DNA of 5,876 nt, taken from assembly GCA_017996515.1 (NCBI GenBank), contig JAGOGU010000090.1, positions 1 through 5,876 on the forward strand. The letters run 5' to 3'. Positions 1 through 5,649 of this stretch are shown here, in pieces. The notes beneath the pieces were generated by a model, which saw nothing but the letters and a program-made list of their open reading frames with translations, made no database searches and was not told the origin of the DNA. Position 1 is the first letter of the stretch. The number at the start of each line of letters is the position of its first letter. Made by a program: the position numbers and the translations under genes. This DNA comes from Allobrachymonas sp. (GTDB lineage: Bacteria; Pseudomonadota; Gammaproteobacteria; Burkholderiales; Burkholderiaceae_C).

Positions 1-582
1 GCCCTGCAGGCGGTGCCCCGTCATTGTTTTGTGGATGGCGCTCTGCTGGATCAGGCCTACAAAGATACGAGCCTGCCTATCGGCTTGCAGCAAACCATTT
101 CCAAGCCAGGCGTGGTGGCGCGCATGGTCGAGTTGTTGCTGGCCTGTCCCGCCATGCAGGCCCAGCCGGTTGATGCCAGGCTGGGGCGTGTGCTGGAAAT
201 CGGCACGGGCTGCGGCTACCAGGCCAGTGTGCTGGGTCAGGTCGCCACCGAGGTTTACAGCATCGAGCGCCTGCGCGGTCTGCATGAAAAGGCGCGCAGC
301 AACCTGCGCCCCTTCCGCATCGCCAACGTGCACCTCATTCTGGGTGACGGCATGCTGGGCTATCCGCTGGGTGCGCCGTATGCCGGAATCATTGCGGCGG
401 CGGGCGGACATGCCATTCCACAGGCCTGGATCGACCAGCTGGCCGTGGGCGGGCGTATCGTGGCGCCGCTCGTTTCAGGACAGGGACAGGTGCTGGTGGC
501 GTTGGACAAGACGCCCCAGGGCCTGCACCAATCGGTGCTTGAGCCGGTTTTGTTTGTCCCCTTAAAATCCGGCATGGCTTAG
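1..582 (+). CDS. pcm: Protein-L-isoaspartate O-methyltransferase, 5'-truncated by the window edge
   Basis: Uses S-adenosylmethionine (SAM) to methylate L-isoaspartyl residues in damaged cytosolic proteins, starting their repair. The reading frame is open from base 1, and the residues before the GTG at 13 (ALQAV, followed by PRHCFVD) match the family's 'AVPRHxFV' segment. The true start therefore lies upstream, and some tens of N-terminal residues are missing. Numbered from base 1, visible motifs are LPIG plus QQTISKP (about 25-35, the substrate/active-site loop), VARM (about 39-42), the SAM-binding motif I VLEIGTGCGYQ (about 64-74), YSIER (about 86-90), GDG (about 115-117) and the C-terminal FVPLKSG typical of the family. 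Most relatives read G-x-G-Q-T-I-S, whereas here the second Gly is Gln (GLQQTIS). nlpD follows after 70 bases in the same direction, which is the classic pcm-nlpD order; surE is expected upstream but not visible. Identification is firm; only the 5' end is unknown. Confidence 0.95.
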   Translation, partial: ALQAVPRHCFVDGALLDQAYKDTSLPIGLQQTISKPGVVARMVELLLACPAMQAQPVDARLGRVLEIGTGCGYQASVLGQVATEVYSIERLRGLHEKARSNLRPFRIANVHLILGDGMLGYPLGAPYAGIIAAAGGHAIPQAWIDQLAVGGRIVAPLVSGQGQVLVALDKTPQGLHQSVLEPVLFVPLKSGMA

Positions 583-588
583 CGGGCT

Positions 589-604
589 TTCCCCGGCCGG
601 GGAA
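589..604. promoter_or_regulatory. Perfect 16-base GC-rich palindrome after pcm
   Basis: TTCCCCGGCCGGGGAA is identical to its own reverse complement and begins 7 bases after the pcm stop. In RNA it can form a 6-bp stem with a GGCC loop. No T-tract follows, so it is not a canonical intrinsic terminator. It could be an mRNA-stabilising 3' hairpin, an attenuator before nlpD, or a protein-binding site. The structure is certain; its role is inference. Confidence 0.4.
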
Positions 605-652
605 GGTCCCATTGGCGTGCATGGGTGCATGCCCTGTGAGAGGAGTCGATAC

Positions 653-1486
653 ATGATCCGTTCTGGTCCATTATTTTTCTGGCCGCGTGCCGCGCGCACG
701 CTGCTGGCGGCCTCGGTCGCCGGTGCGCTGTCCGCATGCGGACTGACCGGAGGCCACGCCCCCGTGGAAAACCGCTTGCCGGGCCGGACTGCACCGGTGC
801 GGCTGGTGGATCCGGCCACCCTGCCCGGCGCCGAATTTGCGGGCAAACCCGGCTACTACACCGTGCAGCCGGGTGACACCATCCGCAGCATTTCGCGCGC
901 GCTCAACGTCGACTGGCGCGACCTGGCGCAGTGGAACAGCGCCTGGGTCGCCAACCCCGACACGATCGAGGTCGGCCAGGTGCTGCGCGTGGTGCCGTTG
1001 GCGGGCGTGGCCCCTGCCAGCGCGCCGGCTTCCGCCGTGGCCCCTGTCCGGCCCGCCGCACCCACGCCCGCTTCGGCTGCTGCACCACCTTCCACAACGG
1101 CAGGTGCACCGGATATTGGCGTGGATCTGGCCTGGCCAACAAAAAACACCGTTGTGGTTGCGCCGTTTGATGATGTCAGAAACAAGGGCATCGGCATTGC
1201 CGGCAAGGAGGGCGACCCGGTATACGCCAGCGCCGATGGCAAGGTCATGTATGCGGGTTCCGGCTTGCGCGGCTATGGCAACCTGGTCCTAATCAAACAC
1301 AACAACACCTTGCTGACGGTGTATGCGCACAACAGCAAGTTGCTGGTCAAGGAAGGCCAGTCGGTGAAAAAAGGCCAGCCAATTGCCGCCATGGGAAAAA
1401 CCGACACCGATCGCGTGAAGCTGCATTTCGAGGTGCGCCGCAACGGCAAAACCGTGAATCCCCTCAACTATTTGCCGCAACGCTGA
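653..1486 (+). CDS. nlpD: NlpD-like lipoprotein: LysM plus degenerate M23 (LytM) domain
   Basis: Probable envelope lipoprotein that binds peptidoglycan and activates a cell-separation amidase (AmiC in E. coli). The ATG at 653 is chosen over the upstream GTG at 617 because AGGAG (641-645) sits 7 bases before it and because it gives a proper signal peptide. The product is 277 aa. A hydrophobic signal ends in lipobox LSAC, with Cys29 as the lipidated residue. A LysM domain (about 68-115, YTVQPGDT) is followed by a Pro/Ala-rich linker (about 116-155) and a LytM/M23 domain (about 157-274, ending NYLPQR). The HxxxD metal motif reads N177-K-G-I-G181 and the first His of HxH is Lys256; H226 and H258 remain. 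Two of three zinc ligands are thus missing, so hydrolase activity is unlikely. E. coli NlpD is also degenerate and is longer (379 aa). rpoS, which often follows nlpD, is absent here. Confidence 0.93.
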   Translation: MIRSGPLFFWPRAARTLLAASVAGALSACGLTGGHAPVENRLPGRTAPVRLVDPATLPGAEFAGKPGYYTVQPGDTIRSISRALNVDWRDLAQWNSAWVANPDTIEVGQVLRVVPLAGVAPASAPASAVAPVRPAAPTPASAAAPPSTTAGAPDIGVDLAWPTKNTVVVAPFDDVRNKGIGIAGKEGDPVYASADGKVMYAGSGLRGYGNLVLIKHNNTLLTVYAHNSKLLVKEGQSVKKGQPIAAMGKTDTDRVKLHFEVRRNGKTVNPLNYLPQR

Positions 1487-1548
1487 AATCCGGCCGGTCC
1501 AGTGCGTGGTTGATAAAGCCGATACCCAAACCCAGCCTTTTGCATCTG

Positions 1549-1562
1549 CCGCACCGGTGCGG
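1549..1562. promoter_or_regulatory. Perfect 14-base palindrome between nlpD and rlmD
   Basis: CCGCACCGGTGCGG equals its reverse complement and lies 62 bases after the nlpD stop and 83 bases before the rlmD start. It could fold as a 5-bp stem with a CCGG loop. No T-run follows, so it is a poor intrinsic terminator. The rest of this 159-base gap shows no convincing promoter hexamers or further ORF. Function unknown; an operator, a Rho-related end or an RNA-stability element are possible. Confidence 0.35.
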
Positions 1563-1645
1563 GGCTGGCGCCCGGTTGGCGTCAGTTGCAATGCCTCATC
1601 CCTTTCTCATCATTCGGGCGGCAACCCGCCGCAAAATAACTCCAA

Positions 1646-3124
1646 GTGACGACTGAATCAGCAATCGATCCAACGACCGAACCGGATGCGGCGCTGCCCG
1701 TGCACGGCCATCCCCGCCCTGCCCATGCGCAGCCCGACTGGCTGTTTGTGCATGCGCTGGATCTGGAGGCCCAGGGTGTGGCGCGCAAGCCCGACGGCAA
1801 AGTGATGTTCATTGACGGTGCGCTGCCCTTTGAATGGGTCAGCGCCAGCACCTATCGCAAAAAGAATAACTGGGAAGCCGCCACGCTTACCGAAATCCAC
1901 CAGGAATCATCGCTGCGCGTGACGCCGCGCTGTCCGCACTTCGGCCTGCACCCAGGCGCCTGCGGCGGTTGCAAGATGCAGCACCTGGAAGCGTCTGCGC
2001 AGGTGGCAATGAAACAGCGGGTGCTCGAAGACAACCTTTGGCACCTGGGCAAATGCAAGCCTGAAACCATGCTGCGCCCGATCCACGGCCCGGCATGGGG
2101 TTACCGCTGGCGGGCGCGCCTGTCGGTGCGGCACGTGCTGAAAAAGGGCGAGGTGCTGGTCGGTTTTCATGAGCGCAAGAGCCGCTACATTGCCGACATG
2201 CGCAGCTGCGCCATTCTGCCGCCGCATGTGAGCGCCCTGCTGCTGCCGTTGCGCGCGCTGATCGCCAGCCTGGATGCCCGCGATACCTGCCCGCAAATTG
2301 AACTGGCCTGTGGCGACACCGTTACCGCGCTGGTGTTGCGTCACCTGGAGCCGCTAACCGCAGGAGATATTGACAAGCTGCACGCTTTTTCTGCGGCCCA
2401 TCCCGGGGTGCAGTGGTGGCTGCAGCCCAAGGGGCCGGATACGGTGCACTGCATCAGCCCCGATACGCCGCCACTCAGCTACAGCCTGCCCGAATTCGGC
2501 ATCACCATGCCGTTCAGACCCACCGACTTCACCCAGGTCAATCCGCACATCAACCGCGTGCTGGTCAGCCGGGCGCTGCAATGGCTGGATGCGCAAAGCA
2601 ACGAGCGCGTCATCGACTGGTTCTGCGGCCTGGGCAACTTCACCCTGCCCATTGCCACTTGCGCCGGATCGGTGCTGGGCGTGGAGGGCAGCGAGGCGCT
2701 GGTGGCGCGTGCGCGCACCAACCATGCCGCCAACAGCCCCAATGCCTACGGCCAGACACTTGCGCCCGCACAATTTGTCGCCCGCAACCTGTTCGAGATG
2801 ACGCCAGAAATGCTGGTGGCCGATGGCGTTGCCGACAAATGGCTGGTTGATCCGCCACGCGAAGGCGCATTTGCTCTGGTCAAGGCGCTGGCCGACATCC
2901 ATCAGCAACGCCTGGGCCAGGCTGCCGAAAGCGGCTACGTGGCCCCGTCCGGCTGGCAGCCGCCCACGCGCATCGTGTACGTGAGTTGCAACCCCGCCAC
3001 GCTGGCGCGCGATGCCGGACTGCTGGTGCACCAGGCGGGCTACCGGCTGCGCGCCGCAGGTGTGGTCAACATGTTTCCGCACACCGCGCACGTGGAAAGC
3101 ATGGCGGTGTTTGAGCGCGGCTGA
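1646..3124 (+). CDS. rlmD: 23S rRNA (uracil-1939-C5)-methyltransferase RlmD
   Basis: SAM-dependent methylation of U1939 (E. coli numbering) in 23S rRNA in the cytoplasm. The 492-aa product has a TRAM-type RNA-binding region (about 31-90, with [10 protein letters not shown] at 38-47) and a 4Fe-4S cysteine set C96, C106, C109 and C188. The methyltransferase domain shows FTQVNP (295-300), a SAM loop WFCGLGNF (325-332), DPPREG (402-407), the catalytic Cys448 in YVSCNP and the likely base Glu484 in HVES. The Cys448-Glu484 spacing agrees with the E. coli pair C389/E424. The first cysteine spacing is C-x9-C instead of the usual C-x5-C, from a short insert (LHPGA). The start is a GTG without a clear Shine-Dalgarno sequence; no later start keeps the TRAM region intact. 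Slightly longer than E. coli RlmD (433 aa), with an added N-terminal tail and an insert near 422-440. Confidence 0.96.
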   Translation: MTTESAIDPTTEPDAALPVHGHPRPAHAQPDWLFVHALDLEAQGVARKPDGKVMFIDGALPFEWVSASTYRKKNNWEAATLTEIHQESSLRVTPRCPHFGLHPGACGGCKMQHLEASAQVAMKQRVLEDNLWHLGKCKPETMLRPIHGPAWGYRWRARLSVRHVLKKGEVLVGFHERKSRYIADMRSCAILPPHVSALLLPLRALIASLDARDTCPQIELACGDTVTALVLRHLEPLTAGDIDKLHAFSAAHPGVQWWLQPKGPDTVHCISPDTPPLSYSLPEFGITMPFRPTDFTQVNPHINRVLVSRALQWLDAQSNERVIDWFCGLGNFTLPIATCAGSVLGVEGSEALVARARTNHAANSPNAYGQTLAPAQFVARNLFEMTPEMLVADGVADKWLVDPPREGAFALVKALADIHQQRLGQAAESGYVAPSGWQPPTRIVYVSCNPATLARDAGLLVHQAGYRLRAAGVVNMFPHTAHVESMAVFERG

Positions 3125-3212
3125 GGCTGGCGCACAGCACCGCGCACAACATTTGAACCACGTTTAAACACCGCTCCCGGTAATTGATGCGCCACCGGGT
3201 GGCCGTGCATCC
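3125..3212. other. Convergent 3' gap with overlapping weak hairpins
   Basis: The 88 bases between the converging ends of rlmD and the minus-strand gene contain two mutually exclusive inverted repeats: CCCGGT (3176-3181) with ACCGGG (3194-3199), and GCCAC (3191-3195) with GTGGC (3199-3203). Neither is followed by a T-run on either strand. A shared, non-canonical transcription end is plausible but not shown. Confidence 0.25.
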
Positions 3213-3974
3213 TTACGCCTGCAACGGCCTGAACACCCGCAGCCACTTGTTCGCGGGCAGGCCCGTGTGCTGCTCGATGAGGGCTGCGCGCGCGGCCAGT
3301 TCTGCCCGCTGCGGCCGCGAAGGCGTGCGCTGCGCCAGCACCACGGTATTGCCTTCGCGCGTGGGCCGAAAGGCCCAAAGGGCGTCAGCGCCAAACGCCT
3401 CGGCCATGTGCTGCACGCTGCGTTCGAAACTGCTGCAGCGGCCAAACAGGTTCACCGTCATGCAGCCGTCGGGCGTGAGCACGGCGCGGCAGGCCCGGTA
3501 AAAATCCGCGTCATCCAGCACTGGAGCAGCAGCCTCGTGGTCGTACAAGTCCACCTGCAACGCATCGATGGCGCCCTGCCATTCGGGCTGGCGGATAACT
3601 TCGGCGGCATCGCCCAGCATCACATTGAGCCGTTCGTGGTTGTCGGGCAGGCGAAACCACTGGCGGCAGGCGCGGTACACCGCCGGGTTGAGCTCCACGC
3701 AACTGGTGAGCATGCCCAGCTTCTTGCTGGTGAACTTGGTCAGGCTGGCCGCGCCCAGCCCCAACTGCATCGTGTGGCGATCGGGCAGTGAGCCGAAATC
3801 CACAAACAGCAGCCAGGCCATCATGCGCTGGATGTACTCCAGATCCAGCGCCAGCGGGTCTTTCAGGCGCATGCTGCCCTGCACCCAGGGCGAATCCAGA
3901 TGCAGGAAGCGGCTCGTGCCATCTTCGGAAATATTGACTTCGGGCAAAGGCTCGGCGGGCGGGGTCACGGGCAT
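3213..3974 (-). CDS. Spermidine-synthase-like (PABS fold) methyltransferase-related protein
   Basis: A 253-aa Rossmann-fold protein resembling spermidine synthase-like proteins annotated in Burkholderiales. A motif I-like loop QLGLGAASLTKF (about 70-81) is followed by an acidic strand end CVELNP (about 92-97), VDLYDHEAAAPVLDD (about 141-155) and MTVNLFGR (about 172-179). True spermidine synthases have a GGGDG-type loop and a D-[ST]-[ST]-D-P catalytic segment; both are replaced here (GLGAAS and DLYDHE). A real aminopropyltransferase role is therefore doubtful and the substrate is unknown. The ATG at 3974 was chosen because the frame upstream is open into the tRNA gene on the other strand and looks non-coding, while family-like sequence begins soon after (LPEVNISEDG). 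No good ribosome-binding site is seen; the GTG two codons later is an alternative. Stands alone, convergent with rlmD and divergent from the tRNA. Confidence 0.85.
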   Translation of the reverse strand: MPVTPPAEPLPEVNISEDGTSRFLHLDSPWVQGSMRLKDPLALDLEYIQRMMAWLLFVDFGSLPDRHTMQLGLGAASLTKFTSKKLGMLTSCVELNPAVYRACRQWFRLPDNHERLNVMLGDAAEVIRQPEWQGAIDALQVDLYDHEAAAPVLDDADFYRACRAVLTPDGCMTVNLFGRCSSFERSVQHMAEAFGADALWAFRPTREGNTVVLAQRTPSRPQRAELAARAALIEQHTGLPANKWLRVFRPLQA

Positions 3975-4007
3975 GGCGGGCAACGGCAAACAGTCTGAAA
4001 ACCCCGC

Positions 4008-4013
4008 ATTGTG
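4008..4013 (-). promoter_or_regulatory. Possible -10 box for the spermidine-synthase-like gene
   Basis: CACAAT on the minus strand lies about 34 bases before the ATG at 3974, matching four or five positions of TATAAT and sharing the 'ACAATGC' context with the box ahead of the tRNA gene. No convincing -35 hexamer is seen at 16-18 bases. Confidence 0.25.
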
Positions 4014-4120
4014 CCTTGCCCCCGGCGTGGTGCGTCGGTTCGAGGCCGTGCGCAGACCAATGCACGTGCGGGTGCGGCCGCACGCCCATCCACCCGGTCC
4101 GATGCGGAGCAAGAAGCCGG

Positions 4121-4126
4121 TACAAT
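4121..4126 (+). promoter_or_regulatory. Probable -10 box of the tRNA-Ser gene
   Basis: TACAAT matches TATAAT in five of six positions. It lies 45 bases before the mature tRNA 5' end, giving a leader of roughly 40 bases. The leader contains a small hairpin, GGGCA-GGTG-TGCCC (4144-4157). A -35 element at the usual distance (around 4097-4103) is not recognisable, so this rests on the -10 match and its position. Confidence 0.45.
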
Positions 4127-4171
4127 GCCCGCTTCGTGCAGGTGGGCAGGTGTGCCCCTGGTGCATGCTCC

Positions 4172-4259
4172 GGAGGTGTGGCAGAGTGGTCGATTGCACC
4201 GGTCTTGAAAACCGGCAACGGGCAACCGTTCGTGAGTTCGAATCTCACCGCCTCCGCCA
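4172..4259 (+). tRNA. tRNA-Ser, anticodon UGA, with encoded CCA
   Basis: Folds as a full class II tRNA of 88 bases. The acceptor stem pairs GGAGGTG (4172-4178) with CGCCTCC (4249-4255), with one T-G wobble. The anticodon stem CCGGT/ACCGG (4199-4203/4211-4215) encloses loop CTTGAAA with anticodon TGA at 4206-4208, read as Ser (UCA, probably other UCN). A long variable arm AACGG-GCAA-CCGTT (4217-4230) is diagnostic for Ser-type tRNAs. The T arm is GTGAG-TTCGAAT-CTCAC (4232-4248), then discriminator G and CCA at 4257-4259. Serine tRNA 3' ends are common integration sites for genomic islands, and GC content drops right after this gene; no second copy of the 3' end occurs in the window. Confidence 0.98.
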
Positions 4260-4627
4260 GAATACATTTTGAGCGAGTGATTTTATTTGGGGTTCAGCTG
4301 TCTTAGATGAGCAGCACACACACCTCGCCCGTATAAGAATTCCTAAAAAAAGAGGTCCCTTTGGAGCGCTTTTACCCTTCAAGGTGGAAGACGACGAAGG
4401 CAACTTTACAGCTGTATGCGCTGAGGATAACCTTGCCGCCGCATCACCACAGGATTCAGGAAGGCTTCCGCCGCAGGCGCTACTTTGTCCTTTAGATGCT
4501 CTGTATTGGGCCGTAAATGTATGCACTTGCGTTCTAACAGCTTTGGCGGGCTGGAGAGGTGGTTTCCCAGTTCCGTGGGCAAGCGCAGAAGCAGACTCCA
4601 TTGGCAAGAAATAAGAATTTTCTGTAC

Positions 4628-4643
4628 AGCATCAATTGATGCT
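4628..4643. promoter_or_regulatory. Perfect 16-base palindrome upstream of the GIY-YIG gene
   Basis: AGCATCAATTGATGCT equals its reverse complement and ends 88 bases before the ATG at 4732. In RNA it gives a 6-bp stem with an AATT loop followed by TTA, too weak for a clear terminator. The size and AT-centred symmetry resemble a dimeric repressor operator, but no repressor gene is visible, so the role is inference. Confidence 0.35.
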
Positions 4644-4713
4644 TTACGCCAAAATGCTGCAGGATGCATTGTGGGACGCTAAAAAGCGCTTCGCTATTTG
4701 TCGGTCGAGTTAA
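4639..4713 (+). CDS. Speculative 24-codon ORF ahead of the GIY-YIG gene
   Basis: ATG at 4639 to TAA at 4711-4713, ending 18 bases before the ATG of the downstream gene and in the same frame. The 24-aa product begins MLYAKMLQDALWDAKKRF and has the look of an amphipathic helix, more protein-like than chance sequence. There is no Shine-Dalgarno sequence, and the ATG lies in the right arm of the 16-base palindrome. It may be a leader peptide, the tail of a decayed gene (see the entry for 4260-4731), or chance. Not recognised as any family. Confidence 0.2.
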   Translation: MLYAKMLQDALWDAKKRFAICRSS

Positions 4714-4731
4714 TTCAAATATTCAATCTCT

Positions 4732-5580
4732 ATGAAATCCGCGACTATCAAGCTTTTTCTTCCGCATGGAGATGCAAAGCGGTTACGTGTTGGAGAAGTA
4801 TCGAATTGGACGGGTAAGGCGTTGGCTGCTCCGCGAACGGAACTTGATGATTTGCTTCTTCGCGAAGAAGCAGAAAGTGCTGGTGTTTATTTCCTCTTCG
4901 GTGCAGATCCGGAGAGTGGAGATGCATTGGCCTACATTGGTGAAGCTGAAGTAATCCGCGACCGTCTGAAGCAACACAAGGTGAAGGATTTCTGGAATGC
5001 TGTAGTCGTATTCGTAAGCAAGGATGAGAACCTCACCAAGGCACATATTCGTTACCTTGAGAATCGTCTGTTGCAAGAAGCCAAACAGGCCGGGCGCTAC
5101 CGCCTGGAAAATTCCAACACCAGCAATCCTAAATTGCCAGAATCTGATCGCGAAGACATGGAGGTATTTTTATCTCGTATTCAGCAAGTTCTACCTGTGC
5201 TTGGCTCTGACTTGCTGGCCCCGGTTTCAGGCTCTACCAAAACCACCAAGCTGCAGCAAGAACTTTTGTGCAAAAACAAAGGTGCCGTGGCACGTGGCCG
5301 ACGTACAGAGGGCGGATTCGTCGTATTCAAGGAATCTACGGCTGTGGTCGCCGAGCGACCTTCCGCAGAAGTACAACATCCTCTTGTCGTTGCGCTTCGC
5401 AAGAAGCTTCTTCAAGAGGGAACGCTCGTTCAAAAGGGCGATTTTTTTGTATTCACTAAGGACACTGAATTTGCTAGCCCGAGCGCCGCAGCTGCAGTGA
5501 TTCATGGCGGCGGGGCTAATGGCCTTACGGCTTGGAAAGATGCTAGTGGCAAATCGCTCAAGGAAATCGAAGAGAACTGA
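4732..5580 (+). CDS. GIY-YIG nuclease family protein with C-terminal DUF4357
   Basis: Complete 282-aa cytosolic protein; I recognise the family, but no physiological role is established for it. The N-terminal part has a GIY-YIG fold: GVY (51-53), then YIG (68-70), basic residues in IRDRLKQH (75-82), and Glu110 in YLENRLL as the candidate metal-binding catalytic glutamate. All key nuclease-fold residues seem present, so DNA cleavage is possible. A middle region (about 127-180, including KLPESDREDMEVFL) links to the C-terminal DUF4357 (about 185-280), with GFVVFK (195-200), VQKGDFFVFTKD (233-244), SPSAAAAVIHGG (249-260) and NGLTAWKD (263-270). The length fits the family. The ATG is supported by the family-like N-terminus (IKLFLPHGDAKRLR); there is no clear ribosome-binding site and the upstream bases are A/T-rich. 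GC content is well below the pcm-rlmD block, suggesting acquisition. No restriction-modification or phage-defence partner is visible in the window. Confidence 0.92.
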   Translation: MKSATIKLFLPHGDAKRLRVGEVSNWTGKALAAPRTELDDLLLREEAESAGVYFLFGADPESGDALAYIGEAEVIRDRLKQHKVKDFWNAVVVFVSKDENLTKAHIRYLENRLLQEAKQAGRYRLENSNTSNPKLPESDREDMEVFLSRIQQVLPVLGSDLLAPVSGSTKTTKLQQELLCKNKGAVARGRRTEGGFVVFKESTAVVAERPSAEVQHPLVVALRKKLLQEGTLVQKGDFFVFTKDTEFASPSAAAAVIHGGGANGLTAWKDASGKSLKEIEEN

Positions 5581-5616
5581 ACCAATATTTCACCGTGCCT
5601 GCTGCAAAATATTCTG

Positions 5617-5634
5617 CCGAATCGATGAATTCGG
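5617..5634 (+). terminator. Hairpin after the GIY-YIG gene, weak terminator candidate
   Basis: CCGAAT (5617-5622) pairs with ATTCGG (5629-5634) around a six-base loop, starting 37 bases after the stop codon and followed by AAATTT rather than a T-run. The stem is short, so termination is uncertain. Its right arm includes the GG of GGAAA (5633-5637), the only purine-rich candidate ribosome-binding site for the next gene, so it could instead influence translation of that gene. Confidence 0.3.
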
Positions 5635-5649
5635 AAATTTGAGCATGAA

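Larger units (their letters stand above)
4260..4731. other. 472-base low-GC stretch without a recognisable gene, possible decayed ORF
   Basis: No gene I recognise lies between the tRNA and the GIY-YIG gene. In the plus frame shared with the downstream gene, the sequence is open from 4273 to a TAA at 4612-4614 (113 codons) and again to a TAA at 4711-4713. The first part reads like a plausible protein in places (IPKKRGPFGALLPF, then KVEDDEGNFTAV), with no ribosome-binding site and only a GTG start at 4384. The minus strand is also open over 4245-4607 (120 codons), including through the tRNA 3' end, so openness alone is weak evidence. An A7 tract at 4335-4341 and a CA-rich run near 4313-4321 are the only simple repeats. 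It could be a gene remnant, a dispersed intergenic element, or plain spacer. No integrase or transposase signature is seen. Confidence 0.4.

Noticed and set aside
617..652. GTG at 617 as the nlpD start
   Set aside because: It lacks a ribosome-binding site and adds a Cys-rich tail before a normal lipoprotein signal; AGGAG sits correctly before the ATG at 653.
2354..3091. Long minus-strand ORF (245 codons) inside rlmD
   Set aside because: A high-GC shadow of rlmD codons, with His/Arg/Gln-rich composition and no recognisable domain.
3176..3203. Bidirectional intrinsic terminator between rlmD and the minus-strand gene
   Set aside because: The stems are short, overlap each other and lack T-runs on both strands; listed only as a weak structure.
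3975..4199. N-terminal extension of the minus-strand spermidine-synthase-like ORF to 4199 (75 extra codons)
   Set aside because: It runs antisense into the tRNA-Ser gene, contains low-complexity, Cys/Arg-rich sequence unlike the family, and family-like sequence begins only after 3974.
4245..4607. Minus-strand ORF of 120 codons
   Set aside because: It reads through the 3' end of the tRNA gene, has no ribosome-binding site that I can see and no recognised motifs. Kept only as part of the note on the unexplained stretch.
4510..4731. Integron attC-like site suggested by TTCTAAC near 4532 and GTTAATT near 4709
   Set aside because: Neither core site fits the RYYYAAC/GTTRRRY consensus, and no paired inverted arms connect them.
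4681..4731. Sigma-70 promoter (TTGTCG at 4698-4703) for the GIY-YIG gene
   Set aside because: No acceptable -10 hexamer lies at 16-18 bases; the best AT-rich match would start transcription at about the ATG.
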